Of a DNA stretch of 64,000 nucleotides, positions 18,501 through 25,653 are shown one piece after another. Both the position numbers and the translations under genes were made by a program. Under the pieces are notes generated by a model, which saw nothing but the letters and a program-made list of their open reading frames with translations, made no database searches and was not told the origin of the DNA. This DNA is from Spongiibacter taiwanensis (GTDB taxonomy: Bacteria > Pseudomonadota > Gammaproteobacteria > Pseudomonadales > Spongiibacteraceae). Each line of letters opens with the position of its first letter. Position 1 is the first letter of the stretch. The DNA lies in the NCBI RefSeq assembly GCF_023702635.1, contig NZ_CP098455.1:1798001-1862000 (forward strand). The letters are read 5' to 3'.

Positions 18501-18987
18501 AGACGAGTACGAAGTCGCCCGCCTTTACAGTGATGGCGACTTTATCAAACAGCTGCAGGATACCTTTGAGGGCGACTTCAAACTGCAATTCCATATAGCG
18601 CCGCCACTGCTATCCCAAAAGGATCGCGACACAGGCCATCCCCGTAAGCGCACCTTCGGTGCCTGGATGATGCCCGCCTTTAGATTGCTGGCAAAATTTA
18701 AATCCCTGCGGGGCACTAAACTGGATATTTTCGGCTATACCAGCGAGCGCAAAATAGAGCGTCAACTTATTGAAGAATTTATTCAGGAACTCGAATCGTT
18801 ACTCGGTAAGCTGACACTCGAAAATCGCGATACCGCCATCGAAATCGTCGAGCTGGTGCAGAAGCTAAGAGGTTTTGGTCACGTTAAACTGGCAGCAGTA
18901 GATACCTACCGTCGCGATCGGGATGCCCTGATGAAGCACTGCCTCAGCGGTGGGGTGGAATATATCGAAATAGTCAGCGCGGCCTGA
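15505..18987 (+). CDS. Indolepyruvate ferredoxin oxidoreductase, fused alpha-beta type
   Basis: A 1160-residue thiamine-diphosphate, iron-sulfur 2-ketoacid oxidoreductase that oxidatively decarboxylates aryl (or branched-chain) pyruvates to acyl-CoA. Visible in order: N-terminal pyrimidine-binding part (FVSGYRGSPLGTVDQSMW), the TPP domain (HYCSGCPHNTST, then GGIGCHYM and MGGEGVSWIGQ, about residues 430-500), a cysteine cluster for Fe-S (CEGCGDCGKKSNC and CNKDYSCVSGFCPSF, about 633-680), and the gamma-type domain (VTGVGGTGVLTI, about 715) fused at the C-terminus. In aerobic proteobacteria this fused form serves phenylalanine, tyrosine or tryptophan breakdown, often via phenylacetyl-CoA. ATG follows GGAG by nine bases. 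It stands alone; no ferredoxin gene is adjacent. Exact substrate not decidable. Confidence 0.93.
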   Translation: MHHKKISLDDKYALDTTRAYLTGIEALVRLPILQHQRDTERGLNTAGFVSGYRGSPLGTVDQSMWKARKYLDKHNIKFQPGINEDLAATAVRGTQELGLLPGARYDGVFGMWYGKGPGVDRSMDVFKHANAVGTSKYGGVLAVAGDDHAAKSSTLPHQSEHMFMGASMPVLAPANVQEVLDLGIYGWELSRYSGCWAGLKAITENMDSAISAEIDPHRINIVMPDSFELPADGVHVRFPDTPLAQELRLNKYKIYAAREFARVNNLNRIVLDSAQPRLGIITSGKSYLDVMQALEDLGIDDNTAAKIGLRVYKVGMPWPLEPVVTHQFADGLEEILVVEEKRSVIEDQLTGQLYNWSVDKRPRVIGEFDEHGKDLLPNLSELTPAMVARAIASRIRRFYQSEEIDKRLRFYDQKEQSIASKRDKITRSPHYCSGCPHNTSTQVPDGSVAFGGIGCHYMSTFMENRPAHTFTQMGGEGVSWIGQAAFTDTKHVFQNLGDGTYFHSGLLAIRQAVASGANITYKILYNDAVAMTGGQPIDGQLSVEQIIQQLRGEGIKRIALVSDHPEKFKFKAKNGLTIDHRDDLMAIQKSLREVTGTSVLIYEQTCAAEKRRRRKKKLMEDPNRRIFINKAVCEGCGDCGKKSNCLSVLPAETELGRKREIDQSACNKDYSCVSGFCPSFVSVIGGNLKKNKAAAAVQEFVPLPEPAQPVLSQPWNIVVTGVGGTGVLTITAVLAMAAHIEGKGCATMNQTGLAQKFGPVVSHLRIAQQQEDIHAVRIPAGDADLLLGCDLVVSAGDEAIAKLNTERSYAVINDTDAPTAEFVYNPDAQFPKESMKNILLEEVGAHKVTFVEASQIATHLLGDAVASNFFMLGYAYQLGYIPVSAQAIEDAIELNGVAIEFNKQAFLWGRRSAVAPEEVRAISGVDAEHWQPLEQLDDIIEFRYQHLRKYQDDNYAKRYADIIEKVRQAEAALLGENTIQELALSVAVAKALHKLMAYKDEYEVARLYSDGDFIKQLQDTFEGDFKLQFHIAPPLLSQKDRDTGHPRKRTFGAWMMPAFRLLAKFKSLRGTKLDIFGYTSERKIERQLIEEFIQELESLLGKLTLENRDTAIEIVELVQKLRGFGHVKLAAVDTYRRDRDALMKHCLSGGVEYIEIVSAA

Positions 18988-19015
18988 TTTGCATCAACTT
19001 CGCGGCTCGTCCCCC

Positions 19016-19147
19016 TCACAGGGCCTTGAGCGCCTCCTCGAGTTCTCTCTGCCCACCGATGTAAGCACCCACCAACCAAGCGCTGTATTGCCCATCCTTT
19101 TTGGCTTTGCTATAGTTCGCCGCTCTCAAAAGACCCGCCCTTGCCAC
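19016..19147 (-). CDS. Possible small protein or C-terminal gene remnant
   Basis: A 43-codon minus-strand frame in the gap between the oxidoreductase gene and the tRNA. Its end reads like real protein: AWLVGAYIGGQ followed by RELEEALKAL and a stop, preceded by NYSKAKKDGQYS. The only start codons are GTG at 19147 or an internal TTG, and there is no clear ribosome site. This looks more like the tail of a truncated gene than a complete gene. I do not recognise the family. Confidence 0.3.
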   Translation of the reverse strand: MARAGLLRAANYSKAKKDGQYSAWLVGAYIGGQRELEEALKAL

Positions 19148-19170
19148 CGGCAACCGCGCGTCACCGATTT

Positions 19171-19247
19171 CCGCCCGTAGCTCAGCTGGATAGAGCGTTG
19201 CCCTCCGGAGGCAAAGGTCAGAGGTTCGAATCCTCTCGGGCGGGCCA
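19171..19247 (+). tRNA. tRNA-Arg (anticodon CCG)
   Basis: A 77-base cloverleaf. The acceptor stem CCGCCCG pairs with CGGGCGG, followed by discriminator G and an encoded CCA. The D-arm contains AGCTCAGCTGGATAGAGC, the anticodon arm is TTGCC-CTCCGGA-GGCAA (anticodon CCG), and the T-arm is AGAGG-TTCGAAT-CCTCT. It reads CGG arginine codons. Confidence 0.97.
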
Positions 19248-19283
19248 AATTAAAAAGCCACCCCTCGGGTGGCTTTTTAATTT
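19248..19283 (+). terminator. Intrinsic terminator immediately after tRNA-Arg
   Basis: A perfect 17-base-pair inverted repeat with a three-base loop starts right at the CCA end. The stem core is AGCCACCC/GGGTGGCT flanked by A-run and T-run, so it can work in both directions. Confidence 0.88.
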
Positions 19284-19344
19284 GGTTCGTCTGATCGGTG
19301 AGGGCCTCTCCAGGTTCGACAAATTGCGACCAGCAATTTGGACC
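19266..19344 (+). repeat. Direct repeat copy 1, downstream of tRNA-Arg
   Basis: First copy (79 bases) of a unit that starts with the right arm of the tRNA terminator (CGGGTGGCTTTTTAATTTGG), continues TGATCGGTGAG, and ends with TTCGACAAATTGC-GACCA-GCAATTTGGACC, which contains its own small inverted repeat AAATTGC/GCAATTT. The second copy lies at 19444-19558. Confidence 0.8.
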
Positions 19345-19422
19345 GCCGATAGGCGCCCCGAAGGGGTCAAAACAGCCACAAGCTGTTTTGAGTCAATCCT
19401 CTATCGCTGTCATCTCCAATCC

Positions 19423-19456
19423 AAAAAGCCCCATTCCCATACCCGGGTGGCTTTTT
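19423..19456 (+). terminator. Second, degraded terminator-like stem
   Basis: AAAAAGCC and GGCTTTTT flank an 18-base loop. It corresponds in position and sequence to the tRNA terminator but with mismatches, so it looks like a decayed duplicate at the front of repeat copy 2. Confidence 0.45.
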
Positions 19457-19558
19457 AATTTGGTTCTCCTGATCGGTGAGATGGCCACAGCACTCGCTGC
19501 GCTCGCGGGCCACGCTGACCTCTCCAAGTTCGACAAATTGCGACCAGCAATTTGGACC
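19444..19558 (+). repeat. Direct repeat copy 2, with a 36-38 base insert
   Basis: Second copy of the unit at 19266-19344, with few substitutions. An extra segment of about 37 bases (beginning ATGGCCACAGCACTCGC) is inserted between the two conserved blocks. No tRNA body remains in front of it, which suggests a former tandem duplication that lost the second tRNA, or recombination at the tRNA 3' end. Confidence 0.8.
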
Positions 19559-19635
19559 AAGGAGCAAAGCAACACAGCCCCATCATCTTCAAGATGCGAG
19601 TCATAACACTATCACATAAATGAGCAGCCAAATTC

Positions 19636-20739
19636 TCAATCGAGATAAGAGGCTCTACTGCCGGTACTAGCAGACAATTCAATCGCCTTCAGCATGCGAT
19701 GCCGCAACAGCGCATCGGCAAAACTGGGCAGCGTTTGCCCACCCCGCAGCCAGTCTTCCACCAGCGTGCTGTAAGCCCGGGCCACACTGGCTGGCGGACC
19801 ATCGTCCAGATTCAAATTCGGATACTGATACGCGTCGGGGATGGTAAGCGGTGCCAGTGCCTCTTCGCCGCGCGCGCCCTGAATCGCCAGTGGCAACATT
19901 TGGGTGTGACCGCCGCCGGCAGTGATGACCAGATCACCCTCGGTGCCGGTGATTTCCCACAAAAAGTGCGTCCCCCGGGAAAAGCCGCCCCGAAAATGCA
20001 CGGACGCGACCGCGCCACTTTCCAACTCGCCGGTCAGGGCAATCTGGTCGGCCACGGTAGCGGGGATCATTTCACCGCTTTCCACCACTTTGACGCGCTT
20101 GCGCCGGGTTGCGGTGGTCGCGTTCAGAGAGGCGAACTCGCCAAGGACCGAACAAAAGGCATCCATGGTGTGACCGAAGGGAATGGTCAACATGGACGCG
20201 CCGTTGTCTTTGTCCAGCAGATAGCGGTAGCAGTCCAGTACATCGGCGCCCCAGTTGATGCCATCGGCGACAATGGTGGAGGACAGCACCTCGCCAACAT
20301 ATCCCTCTGCCACCAGGGCTTTAGCGTATTTGATTACCGGCGCAGATCTTGCCTGTAGCCCCACCGCGTTATAAACGCCTTTTTCCGCCGCCATTTTTGC
20401 CAGCGCTTCGGCCTCTTCAACGCCATTACCCAGGGGCCATTCGCAGTACACCGCCTTGCCCGCGTTCAACGCCGCGCTGACCAGTTCAAAGTGATAGGGC
20501 ACTTTGACGGTCACCACCGCCAGATCAACCTCAGGACGAGCGACCAGCGCCTCGGCATTATCAAAAGCCAACGCCACGCCAAACTGGCTTGCCGCCGCTC
20601 GGGCCGATTCAGCGCGGCTGGTACTGACAGCCACCAGTTCTGCTTCGGGAATCTGCGCCAAGGCAGGAATGTGGGCGTCGACCGCCCACCCCCGCTCCGG
20701 GCTGGCGCCGATAATGCCGACACCAATTTTTTTCGTCAT
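19636..20739 (-). CDS. Gfo/Idh/MocA family NAD(P)-dependent oxidoreductase
   Basis: A 367-residue protein, last gene of a minus-strand operon. The N-terminal Rossmann fold begins KKIGVGIIGASPERGWAV with a variant dinucleotide-binding loop. The usual catalytic EKP motif appears as CEWPLG near residue 98, a variant in which Lys is replaced by Trp. The C-terminal GFO/IDH/MocA alpha-beta domain (about 130-350) follows, with GINWGADVLDCYRYLLDKDNG. The family oxidises or reduces sugars, inositols and other hydroxyl compounds. Loss of the usual lysine suggests a non-sugar substrate or a changed mechanism; this is inference. ATG at 20739 follows AAGG. It ends about 390 bases from the tRNA. Confidence 0.85.
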   Translation of the reverse strand: MTKKIGVGIIGASPERGWAVDAHIPALAQIPEAELVAVSTSRAESARAAASQFGVALAFDNAEALVARPEVDLAVVTVKVPYHFELVSAALNAGKAVYCEWPLGNGVEEAEALAKMAAEKGVYNAVGLQARSAPVIKYAKALVAEGYVGEVLSSTIVADGINWGADVLDCYRYLLDKDNGASMLTIPFGHTMDAFCSVLGEFASLNATTATRRKRVKVVESGEMIPATVADQIALTGELESGAVASVHFRGGFSRGTHFLWEITGTEGDLVITAGGGHTQMLPLAIQGARGEEALAPLTIPDAYQYPNLNLDDGPPASVARAYSTLVEDWLRGGQTLPSFADALLRHRMLKAIELSASTGSRASYLD

Positions 20740-20759
20740 AGCGATTTACCTTATCGGCG

Positions 20760-21158
20760 CTAACAAAGCACCTGAGTTGCATGAGTGGTATCGAGATATT
20801 CCTTCACCTGACAGATTTTTCCGTCCCTGACCGTCATCAGAAAATGATAAAGGTTGTTGTAGAGTTTACCTTTAACATAGCCATAGGACTCGGCTTCCAC
20901 GGCGACCCGCTCGCCCTGGCAAGTCCAGGCAGAGGGCGTCATTTGCAAACCGTCGGGCGCCTCTTTGAGCACCCCGGATAACAGCTCAGCGAATTGCGCT
21001 TTGTCCCGGGTGCCAGCCAGGGCAAACTCTTTTGGATCGCCGGCAATCCACCAGGAGAAGCCATCATCCGACAGATAGGACAGGGTTTTATCCGCATCAC
21101 TGGCCGAAAACGCCTGCCAGAAGCCCTCTACAATTTCTTTGTTCTGCTGTTCGCTCAT
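20760..21158 (-). CDS. NTF2-like / SnoaL-like family protein
   Basis: A 132-residue protein with the NTF2 fold pattern: helix EIVEGFWQAFSASDADKTLSYLSDDGFSWWIAG, then beta strands ending ERVAVEAESYGYVKGKLYNNLYHFLMTVRDGKICQVKEYLDT (read as ERVAVEAESYGYVKGKLY, then NNLYHFLMTVRDGK). The last part, F.(V/I)RDGKI...EYLDT, is typical of the SnoaL/limonene-epoxide-hydrolase-like group, which act as isomerases, hydrolases or cyclases on hydrophobic rings. ATG at 21158 follows AGGAAAA; the longer frame (to 21224) lacks support. It lies between the SDR and the Gfo/Idh genes, so a small-molecule enzyme role is likely. The reaction is unknown. Confidence 0.85.
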   Translation of the reverse strand: MSEQQNKEIVEGFWQAFSASDADKTLSYLSDDGFSWWIAGDPKEFALAGTRDKAQFAELLSGVLKEAPDGLQMTPSAWTCQGERVAVEAESYGYVKGKLYNNLYHFLMTVRDGKICQVKEYLDTTHATQVLC

Positions 21159-21198
21159 TATTATTTTCCTTACTGAATTTTCAGCCTTACAGATTGCA

Positions 21199-21978
21199 TT
21201 ACGCCAGCTGCAATACCTGGCCATCGTCTACTGGCAGCACCACACCGTTAACAAATGAGGACGCGTCACTGGCCAAGAGCAGCACCGGACCATCCAGCTC
21301 TTCCACCTTGCCAACCCGCTTGGAAGGCAGGCGAGAGATTTCCTCTTTGCCCTGATCTGTTTCGAAATAGGCCTCTACCATTTCGGTCAGAAAGTAACCG
21401 GGGGCAATGGTGTTGCAGCGAATGCCGGTGTTAAACAGGTCCGCCGCAATCTGTTTGGTGAGTTGAATAACCGCCGCTTTCAGGCTGCCATAACAGGGCA
21501 CATTTTTAAGCGTCTGCAGACCCGTTACAGAACTGATGTTAATAATAGAGCCCGGCTTTTTTGCTTCCAGCAGGCGGGTCGTGCACTCTCTACACATGCG
21601 CATGGTGCCGCTGAAGTTCACGTCGATCAGGTTATTCCAGGCCGCATCATCAATCATGGGAAAGGGCGCAAAATCAATCTGGGCCGCCGAGTTCACCAAC
21701 ACATCGACAATGCCGTAAGTCTGCTCTGCCTGGTCAAAGGCCGCCTTGATGCTGGCGACATCGGAAATATCCAGACGCACGGCAGTGGCATCACCACCGG
21801 CTTCTCGAATACCGGCCGCGACCTCTTCCACCATTTCCTGGCGGCGGGCACCAACAATCACCTTGGCACCCGCCGAAGCCAGGGTGAAGGCAATGCGACG
21901 CCCCATGCCGGTACCGCCACCGGTAACCAGGGCAACTTTACCGTCGAGAGAAAACAGATTCTTAACGTCTAACAACAT
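21199..21978 (-). CDS. Short-chain dehydrogenase/reductase (SDR, classical)
   Basis: A 259-residue classical SDR with cofactor motif VTGGGTGMGRRIAF (TGxxxGxG, about residue 18), NSAAQ in place of NNAG, catalytic Ser in NISSVTG, and Tyr-Lys in CYGSLKAAV (YxxxK). C-terminal residues VNGVVLPVDDGQ follow the usual pattern. It interconverts alcohols and ketones with NAD(P)H. ATG at 21978 follows AAGGAG by eight bases. In the operon it is 40 bases upstream of the NTF2-like gene. Its substrate is probably the same as that of the neighbouring enzymes. Confidence 0.92.
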   Translation of the reverse strand: MLLDVKNLFSLDGKVALVTGGGTGMGRRIAFTLASAGAKVIVGARRQEMVEEVAAGIREAGGDATAVRLDISDVASIKAAFDQAEQTYGIVDVLVNSAAQIDFAPFPMIDDAAWNNLIDVNFSGTMRMCRECTTRLLEAKKPGSIINISSVTGLQTLKNVPCYGSLKAAVIQLTKQIAADLFNTGIRCNTIAPGYFLTEMVEAYFETDQGKEEISRLPSKRVGKVEELDGPVLLLASDASSFVNGVVLPVDDGQVLQLA

Positions 21979-22010
21979 GCTACTGCTCCTTTTTATTGTT
22001 CGTCGTGGTA

Positions 22011-23198
22011 TCAATCAAAATTACGCTTTGGAATGGAACGGGCCCTGGCAAGTAGAACTTTCTGGCGTTCTTCGGGGCCGATCATGGGTGTCGCGGGGTC
22101 GAGCTCTTTGCTCAAGTCAGCAAACTTGACTTTGCGCAGGGTCGGCACCGGGGTGCCATCGGCCTTGTAGTAACGAATCGAGATCAAGCCACGCTCATGA
22201 CCGCCCGTGTCGAGCCAGTTGGCCGCACCGGGATCCTTGTGGGCAATAACCGCGCGGAGTACGCCGTCTTTATCCAAAGTTGCCTGATGCCCATTGAGAG
22301 ACGATTGGCGCTGGTGGTAATCCCTGGCCTCCCAAAAATGACTGCACAGCTGGGTGCTCCAGTAGTGCGCTTTCGGCGGCGTGACTTCCATGATAATGGC
22401 CTCATCTGGACCACACTCGTAAGTGCCTTTGCCGTAACGCAGATCAGCCCAGCCGAAGTCGATGGAGTCAAAGATCAGCCTGTCTTGCGGGGCGTCGTAG
22501 TAAGAGCGGTACACTTCGGCGAAGCGATTTGGCAGCATTTTCAACCAGTCGATAAACAGCCCGCAACGCTCTCTGATCTCTTCTGCGGTAATACCTGGCG
22601 CCGGATACTCTGCACCCACCCGTTCGATAGTCACGTTGGCAGCGGCTTCATTTTCCCAATCATAAAAGTACTGGCGGAAAATAATATTGCCGTAGCCCTC
22701 AGGTAATTTGACCCAGTTGCCAGGCTGCTCGTGGCGGCTCAGAATAATCTCGACTTCGTTGTTTTCGTCGGTCTCGAAATCGCTTTTGCGATCCACCACC
22801 GTCCAGTCAGCGATATGGGCAAAGTGGTTGTTGCGAGTTTCAATATCGAACACCCGGGCATCGCCCTTGAAACCGCGAATCTTGTAGGTGTAGTCGCCGT
22901 GCACCGGTGCCCAAACATAGAAGCAGTCAGTCGCAGGCAAGCCGTAGTGAATACGGGTGCTGAGAAAATGGAAAAACTGAGGATACTCCACCGATGAAGT
23001 ATCCAGGGTCATGGGCAGCGCACCGGCAATCAAGCGGGTCAGATAGCGCACACCCTCGGCGCGGGTATGTTCGTCTTTGATCAGCGGGTCTTCCCATACC
23101 CACTTTTGCAGGGCCGCAATTTCCTGGCTGATGGTCAGCCAGATTTCGGGGTCGGCGAAGCCCGTGGGCAAATTGTCTGCCTTGGTCTTGGGTAGCAT
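22011..23198 (-). CDS. DUF1214-domain protein
   Basis: About 395 residues. The N-terminal half is helical (EIWLTISQEIAALQKWVWED). The centre and C-terminus are beta-rich, with DGDYTYKIRGFKGDAR-like segments and the aromatic-rich EVTPPKAHYWSTQLCSHFWEARDYHQRQ (given here only in part), ending in ISIRYYKADGTPVPTLRKVKF. It resembles DUF1214 proteins, which often sit in degradation clusters for steroids, terpenoids or related hydrophobic compounds; the catalytic role is not established. Two in-frame ATGs are close (23204 and 23198); AGGA is eight bases from the second, so 23198 is preferred. It is followed 32 bases later by the SDR gene. Confidence 0.75.
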   Translation of the reverse strand: MLPKTKADNLPTGFADPEIWLTISQEIAALQKWVWEDPLIKDEHTRAEGVRYLTRLIAGALPMTLDTSSVEYPQFFHFLSTRIHYGLPATDCFYVWAPVHGDYTYKIRGFKGDARVFDIETRNNHFAHIADWTVVDRKSDFETDENNEVEIILSRHEQPGNWVKLPEGYGNIIFRQYFYDWENEAAANVTIERVGAEYPAPGITAEEIRERCGLFIDWLKMLPNRFAEVYRSYYDAPQDRLIFDSIDFGWADLRYGKGTYECGPDEAIIMEVTPPKAHYWSTQLCSHFWEARDYHQRQSSLNGHQATLDKDGVLRAVIAHKDPGAANWLDTGGHERGLISIRYYKADGTPVPTLRKVKFADLSKELDPATPMIGPEERQKVLLARARSIPKRNFD

Positions 23199-23212
23199 GA
23201 GCATGATCCTGT

Positions 23213-24382
23213 TTATTTCAAAATGAATTGCTGGCGATAGGTCGCGAAGCGGGTGTCTATGTCATCAAGCGACAGACCAAACTGCTCCGGGGTGTACTCA
23301 TAGGTTCCCCAGTAGCCCTTGGGGCGACGACCTTCGTAGTTGTTAAAGGCGGCCAGCGATTCGGCAGTCAGCGTTCTGCCCGCTTTGGCATAGACCTTCT
23401 CGATCACGCTGTTCACATCCTTGACGATATCCAGGTAATCGATATCCAGAATGCGGTCGGCGGGCAGTGACTCACGCGCCTGCAGATTGCGGTCCATCTG
23501 GTCAGCCCAGTAGGCAAACACATCGCGGCCGATTTCTACCGGGTCAACCGTGTCGCTGCCAATCTTTCTGCCCTCTTCAATCAGCGAAGCAAAAGACGGA
23601 ATCACATCCCGGGGATCGCGGTGGCAGTGGACAATAATGGCGTCGGGGAAGGTCTCCAACAGCATTGGCATTGAGCCAAGATGCACCGGCGTTTTCATAA
23701 TCCAGGGGCGACCTTCGGTGTTGCCGTCCTGCCACTGCAGGTACTGCAACATCTGATGGGTCACTTTGTAGCTGCCGCGTTGGTCGCTGCTGGCAACGTA
23801 GTCATAGAACGACGGCGTGCGGGCAAACAGCCAGGAGATAATGCTGTCGAAGGCCATCTCCATTAAATGCAGTTCTTCGTCGGGTTCCTCGGCCTCCATG
23901 GGATGGCGCGCCATCCAGCCGGGAAAGTTCTCTGACAGCGCCGTTTCCATTTGCAGAGCGGCATCGATCCGGCCCTGGGGATTGCCCGGCTCTTCATCGG
24001 GAAAGGGTGCAGGAAACAGTTCTTTCCAGAAATCCAGTCGCTGCACCTGGGGATCCGCCGACATTACGCGCTGCAGTTTTGAGGTTCCGGTGCGGGGCAG
24101 CCCGGTAATAATGATCGGCTTGACGATCTTTTCGTCCAGAATCTCCAGGTGTTTGCGCACATCCTCGGCGTAACGCAAACGGTTAGTCAGCAGACGGATA
24201 ATGCCGCCGTACACCATTTGCTTGCCGGTGGCATTCAGGTTGGCTTCCCTGGGCAGCGCGTCGAGCAAGATCGACAAACCCTTTAGAAACTCGGTGTCGC
24301 CAAATTCGCTCAGGCCCGCCTGCTGACGAGCCACCGCCAACAGGCCGTCAAGATCGGTAGGAAGTTCAGCCATGTCTGACAT
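23213..24382 (-). CDS. Sulfotransferase-family protein
   Basis: A 389-residue protein with the 5'-PSB loop ITGLPRTGTSKLQRVM (about residues 93-108), the usual PAPS-binding site, and the 3'-PB-like segment HCHRDPRDVIPSFASL (about 250). A downstream DYLDIVKDV and a C-terminal GYWGTYEYTPEQFGL also fit. Family members move sulfate from PAPS to hydroxyl groups, though many in degradation clusters have no proven activity. The ATG at 24382 follows GGAG by nine bases; an earlier ATG (24397) has no ribosome site. It is the first gene of the operon and is 15 bases from the DUF1214 gene. The AraC regulator upstream probably controls it. Confidence 0.88.
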   Translation of the reverse strand: MSDMAELPTDLDGLLAVARQQAGLSEFGDTEFLKGLSILLDALPREANLNATGKQMVYGGIIRLLTNRLRYAEDVRKHLEILDEKIVKPIIITGLPRTGTSKLQRVMSADPQVQRLDFWKELFPAPFPDEEPGNPQGRIDAALQMETALSENFPGWMARHPMEAEEPDEELHLMEMAFDSIISWLFARTPSFYDYVASSDQRGSYKVTHQMLQYLQWQDGNTEGRPWIMKTPVHLGSMPMLLETFPDAIIVHCHRDPRDVIPSFASLIEEGRKIGSDTVDPVEIGRDVFAYWADQMDRNLQARESLPADRILDIDYLDIVKDVNSVIEKVYAKAGRTLTAESLAAFNNYEGRRPKGYWGTYEYTPEQFGLSLDDIDTRFATYRQQFILK

Positions 24383-24515
24383 CAATCGGTACTCCACATC
24401 TCGTTATTTTGGTTATTCATGCCCGCGACGGAATGTTCACCGCAGGCTTAGAAGGAGATTACGGAGGATGCAGAGCTACAGATAGCACTCGACGGGCCAG
24501 CGCTGTACCAAAAAG

Positions 24516-24535
24516 GCCAAATTTCACTATTTGGC
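24516..24535. promoter_or_regulatory. Inverted repeat, candidate regulator site upstream of catabolic operon
   Basis: GCCAAAT - six bases - ATTTGGC in the 221-base gap between the AraC gene and the first gene of the operon, about 135 bases before the sulfotransferase start. Its place fits an operator for the neighbouring AraC protein. AraC proteins usually bind direct repeats, so the link is only a suggestion. Confidence 0.4.
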
Positions 24536-24603
24536 ACAAACCGATACACGAGTTCACGGTGCAATCAGCCGGATGTCAGGCGGGGCGATTGTGAAAAGCG
24601 CGC

Positions 24604-25626
24604 TTATTCGGCCCCTTTGGCGTGGCGCCCCGGCGTCTTGCCCGTCCAGCGTTTAAAGGCCCGACTGAAGGCCCAGTAGTCTGAAAATCCCAGGCGCTCG
24701 GCAATCTCACCAAGGCTCAAATGGCCCTGACGGAGATATTGAAAAGCCAGCTCCTCCCGCAGCTGATTGAGTACCCCCGAGTAGGTCTCGCCCTGTTCTT
24801 TGAGGCGACGAAGCATGGTGCGCTCGCTCATATGCAGCATTTGCGCGGTTTTCGCCTTGGACGGTGCGCCATCGGTAAACTGGGCCACCAGGGCATCTCT
24901 CACCCGCAGGGGGAGCCGGTCCTGCATTCGCAGCTCCAATTGCTCCCGGGCAACCGCCTCCAGCAAATTGGCCAGTTCTTCATCGGCAGCCAAGATGGGC
25001 CTTTCCAAATCAGCGCGATTAAAGGTCAAGCACTCCTGCGCCGCACCGTACGCTATCGGGCAAGAAAAGAACGCCTCAAAGGCGGGATCGAGAGCGGTAT
25101 CCGAGTAGCGCAGGTTAACCGAGTGAGGATCGATGCGATCACCAGATATCTCCCGCAGCAAATGCAGAATGCTGGCTAGCACAGTGTCGTAGGATTGCGC
25201 TACGGGCGGGTTTTTGTCCAGATCGTAGAGAAATTCCAGGGTGATCAACTCGCCTCTGCTGACCAACCGGGCGGTAGTGGCATCCGAGAGCAAACGGCAA
25301 TATCGGGCAAGGCGCTCTAAAGCCCGTAGCAGCGTCACGCTGCAGGCCATCAGGTGTCCCACCACATGAAAGCTCGCCGGCTTGACCTCCTGAGCAACGC
25401 AGAGGCCGAAGGCCGGGTTGTGGGCGAGCTTTCGGGCACACACCCAAAGTTGCGTCACCTCCTGCTGGCTATAGCGATTACTGCCCTGCTGCAGGCGCTC
25501 GCCATCGAGCTGCGCGGCGCCGAGAATGTCATCCCGCAACAGGCCACTCTGCTTTTCCAGCGCGCGGATAATCGTTAACACCCAGCTGGCAAGTATCCCC
25601 TGCCCTTTCGCACCCGCCAGGTCCAC
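24604..25626 (-). CDS. AraC-family transcriptional regulator
   Basis: A 340-residue regulator. The N-terminal part (about 20-200, QSGLLRDDILGAAQLDGERL to LTFNRADLERPIL) resembles the arabinose-binding-like domain (PF12625 type) found in OruR/ArgR-like and lipid-catabolism regulators. The C-terminal double HTH (about 240-335) has KTAQMLHMSERTMLRRLKEQG and the signature LSLGEIAERLGFSDYWAFSRAFKRWTG (in part). GTG at 25626 follows AGGAG by six bases. It lies upstream of and in the same direction as the sulfotransferase operon and is its likely activator. The inducer is unknown. Confidence 0.92.
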   Translation of the reverse strand: MDLAGAKGQGILASWVLTIIRALEKQSGLLRDDILGAAQLDGERLQQGSNRYSQQEVTQLWVCARKLAHNPAFGLCVAQEVKPASFHVVGHLMACSVTLLRALERLARYCRLLSDATTARLVSRGELITLEFLYDLDKNPPVAQSYDTVLASILHLLREISGDRIDPHSVNLRYSDTALDPAFEAFFSCPIAYGAAQECLTFNRADLERPILAADEELANLLEAVAREQLELRMQDRLPLRVRDALVAQFTDGAPSKAKTAQMLHMSERTMLRRLKEQGETYSGVLNQLREELAFQYLRQGHLSLGEIAERLGFSDYWAFSRAFKRWTGKTPGRHAKGAE

Positions 25627-25653
25627 GCTCGGCTCCTGCTACCCGGACTCAGC

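Noticed and set aside
19171-24382. Integrase-borne genomic island at tRNA-Arg
   Set aside because: No integrase, transposase or matching copy of the tRNA 3' end was found in the window; only a short duplicated terminator unit is seen.
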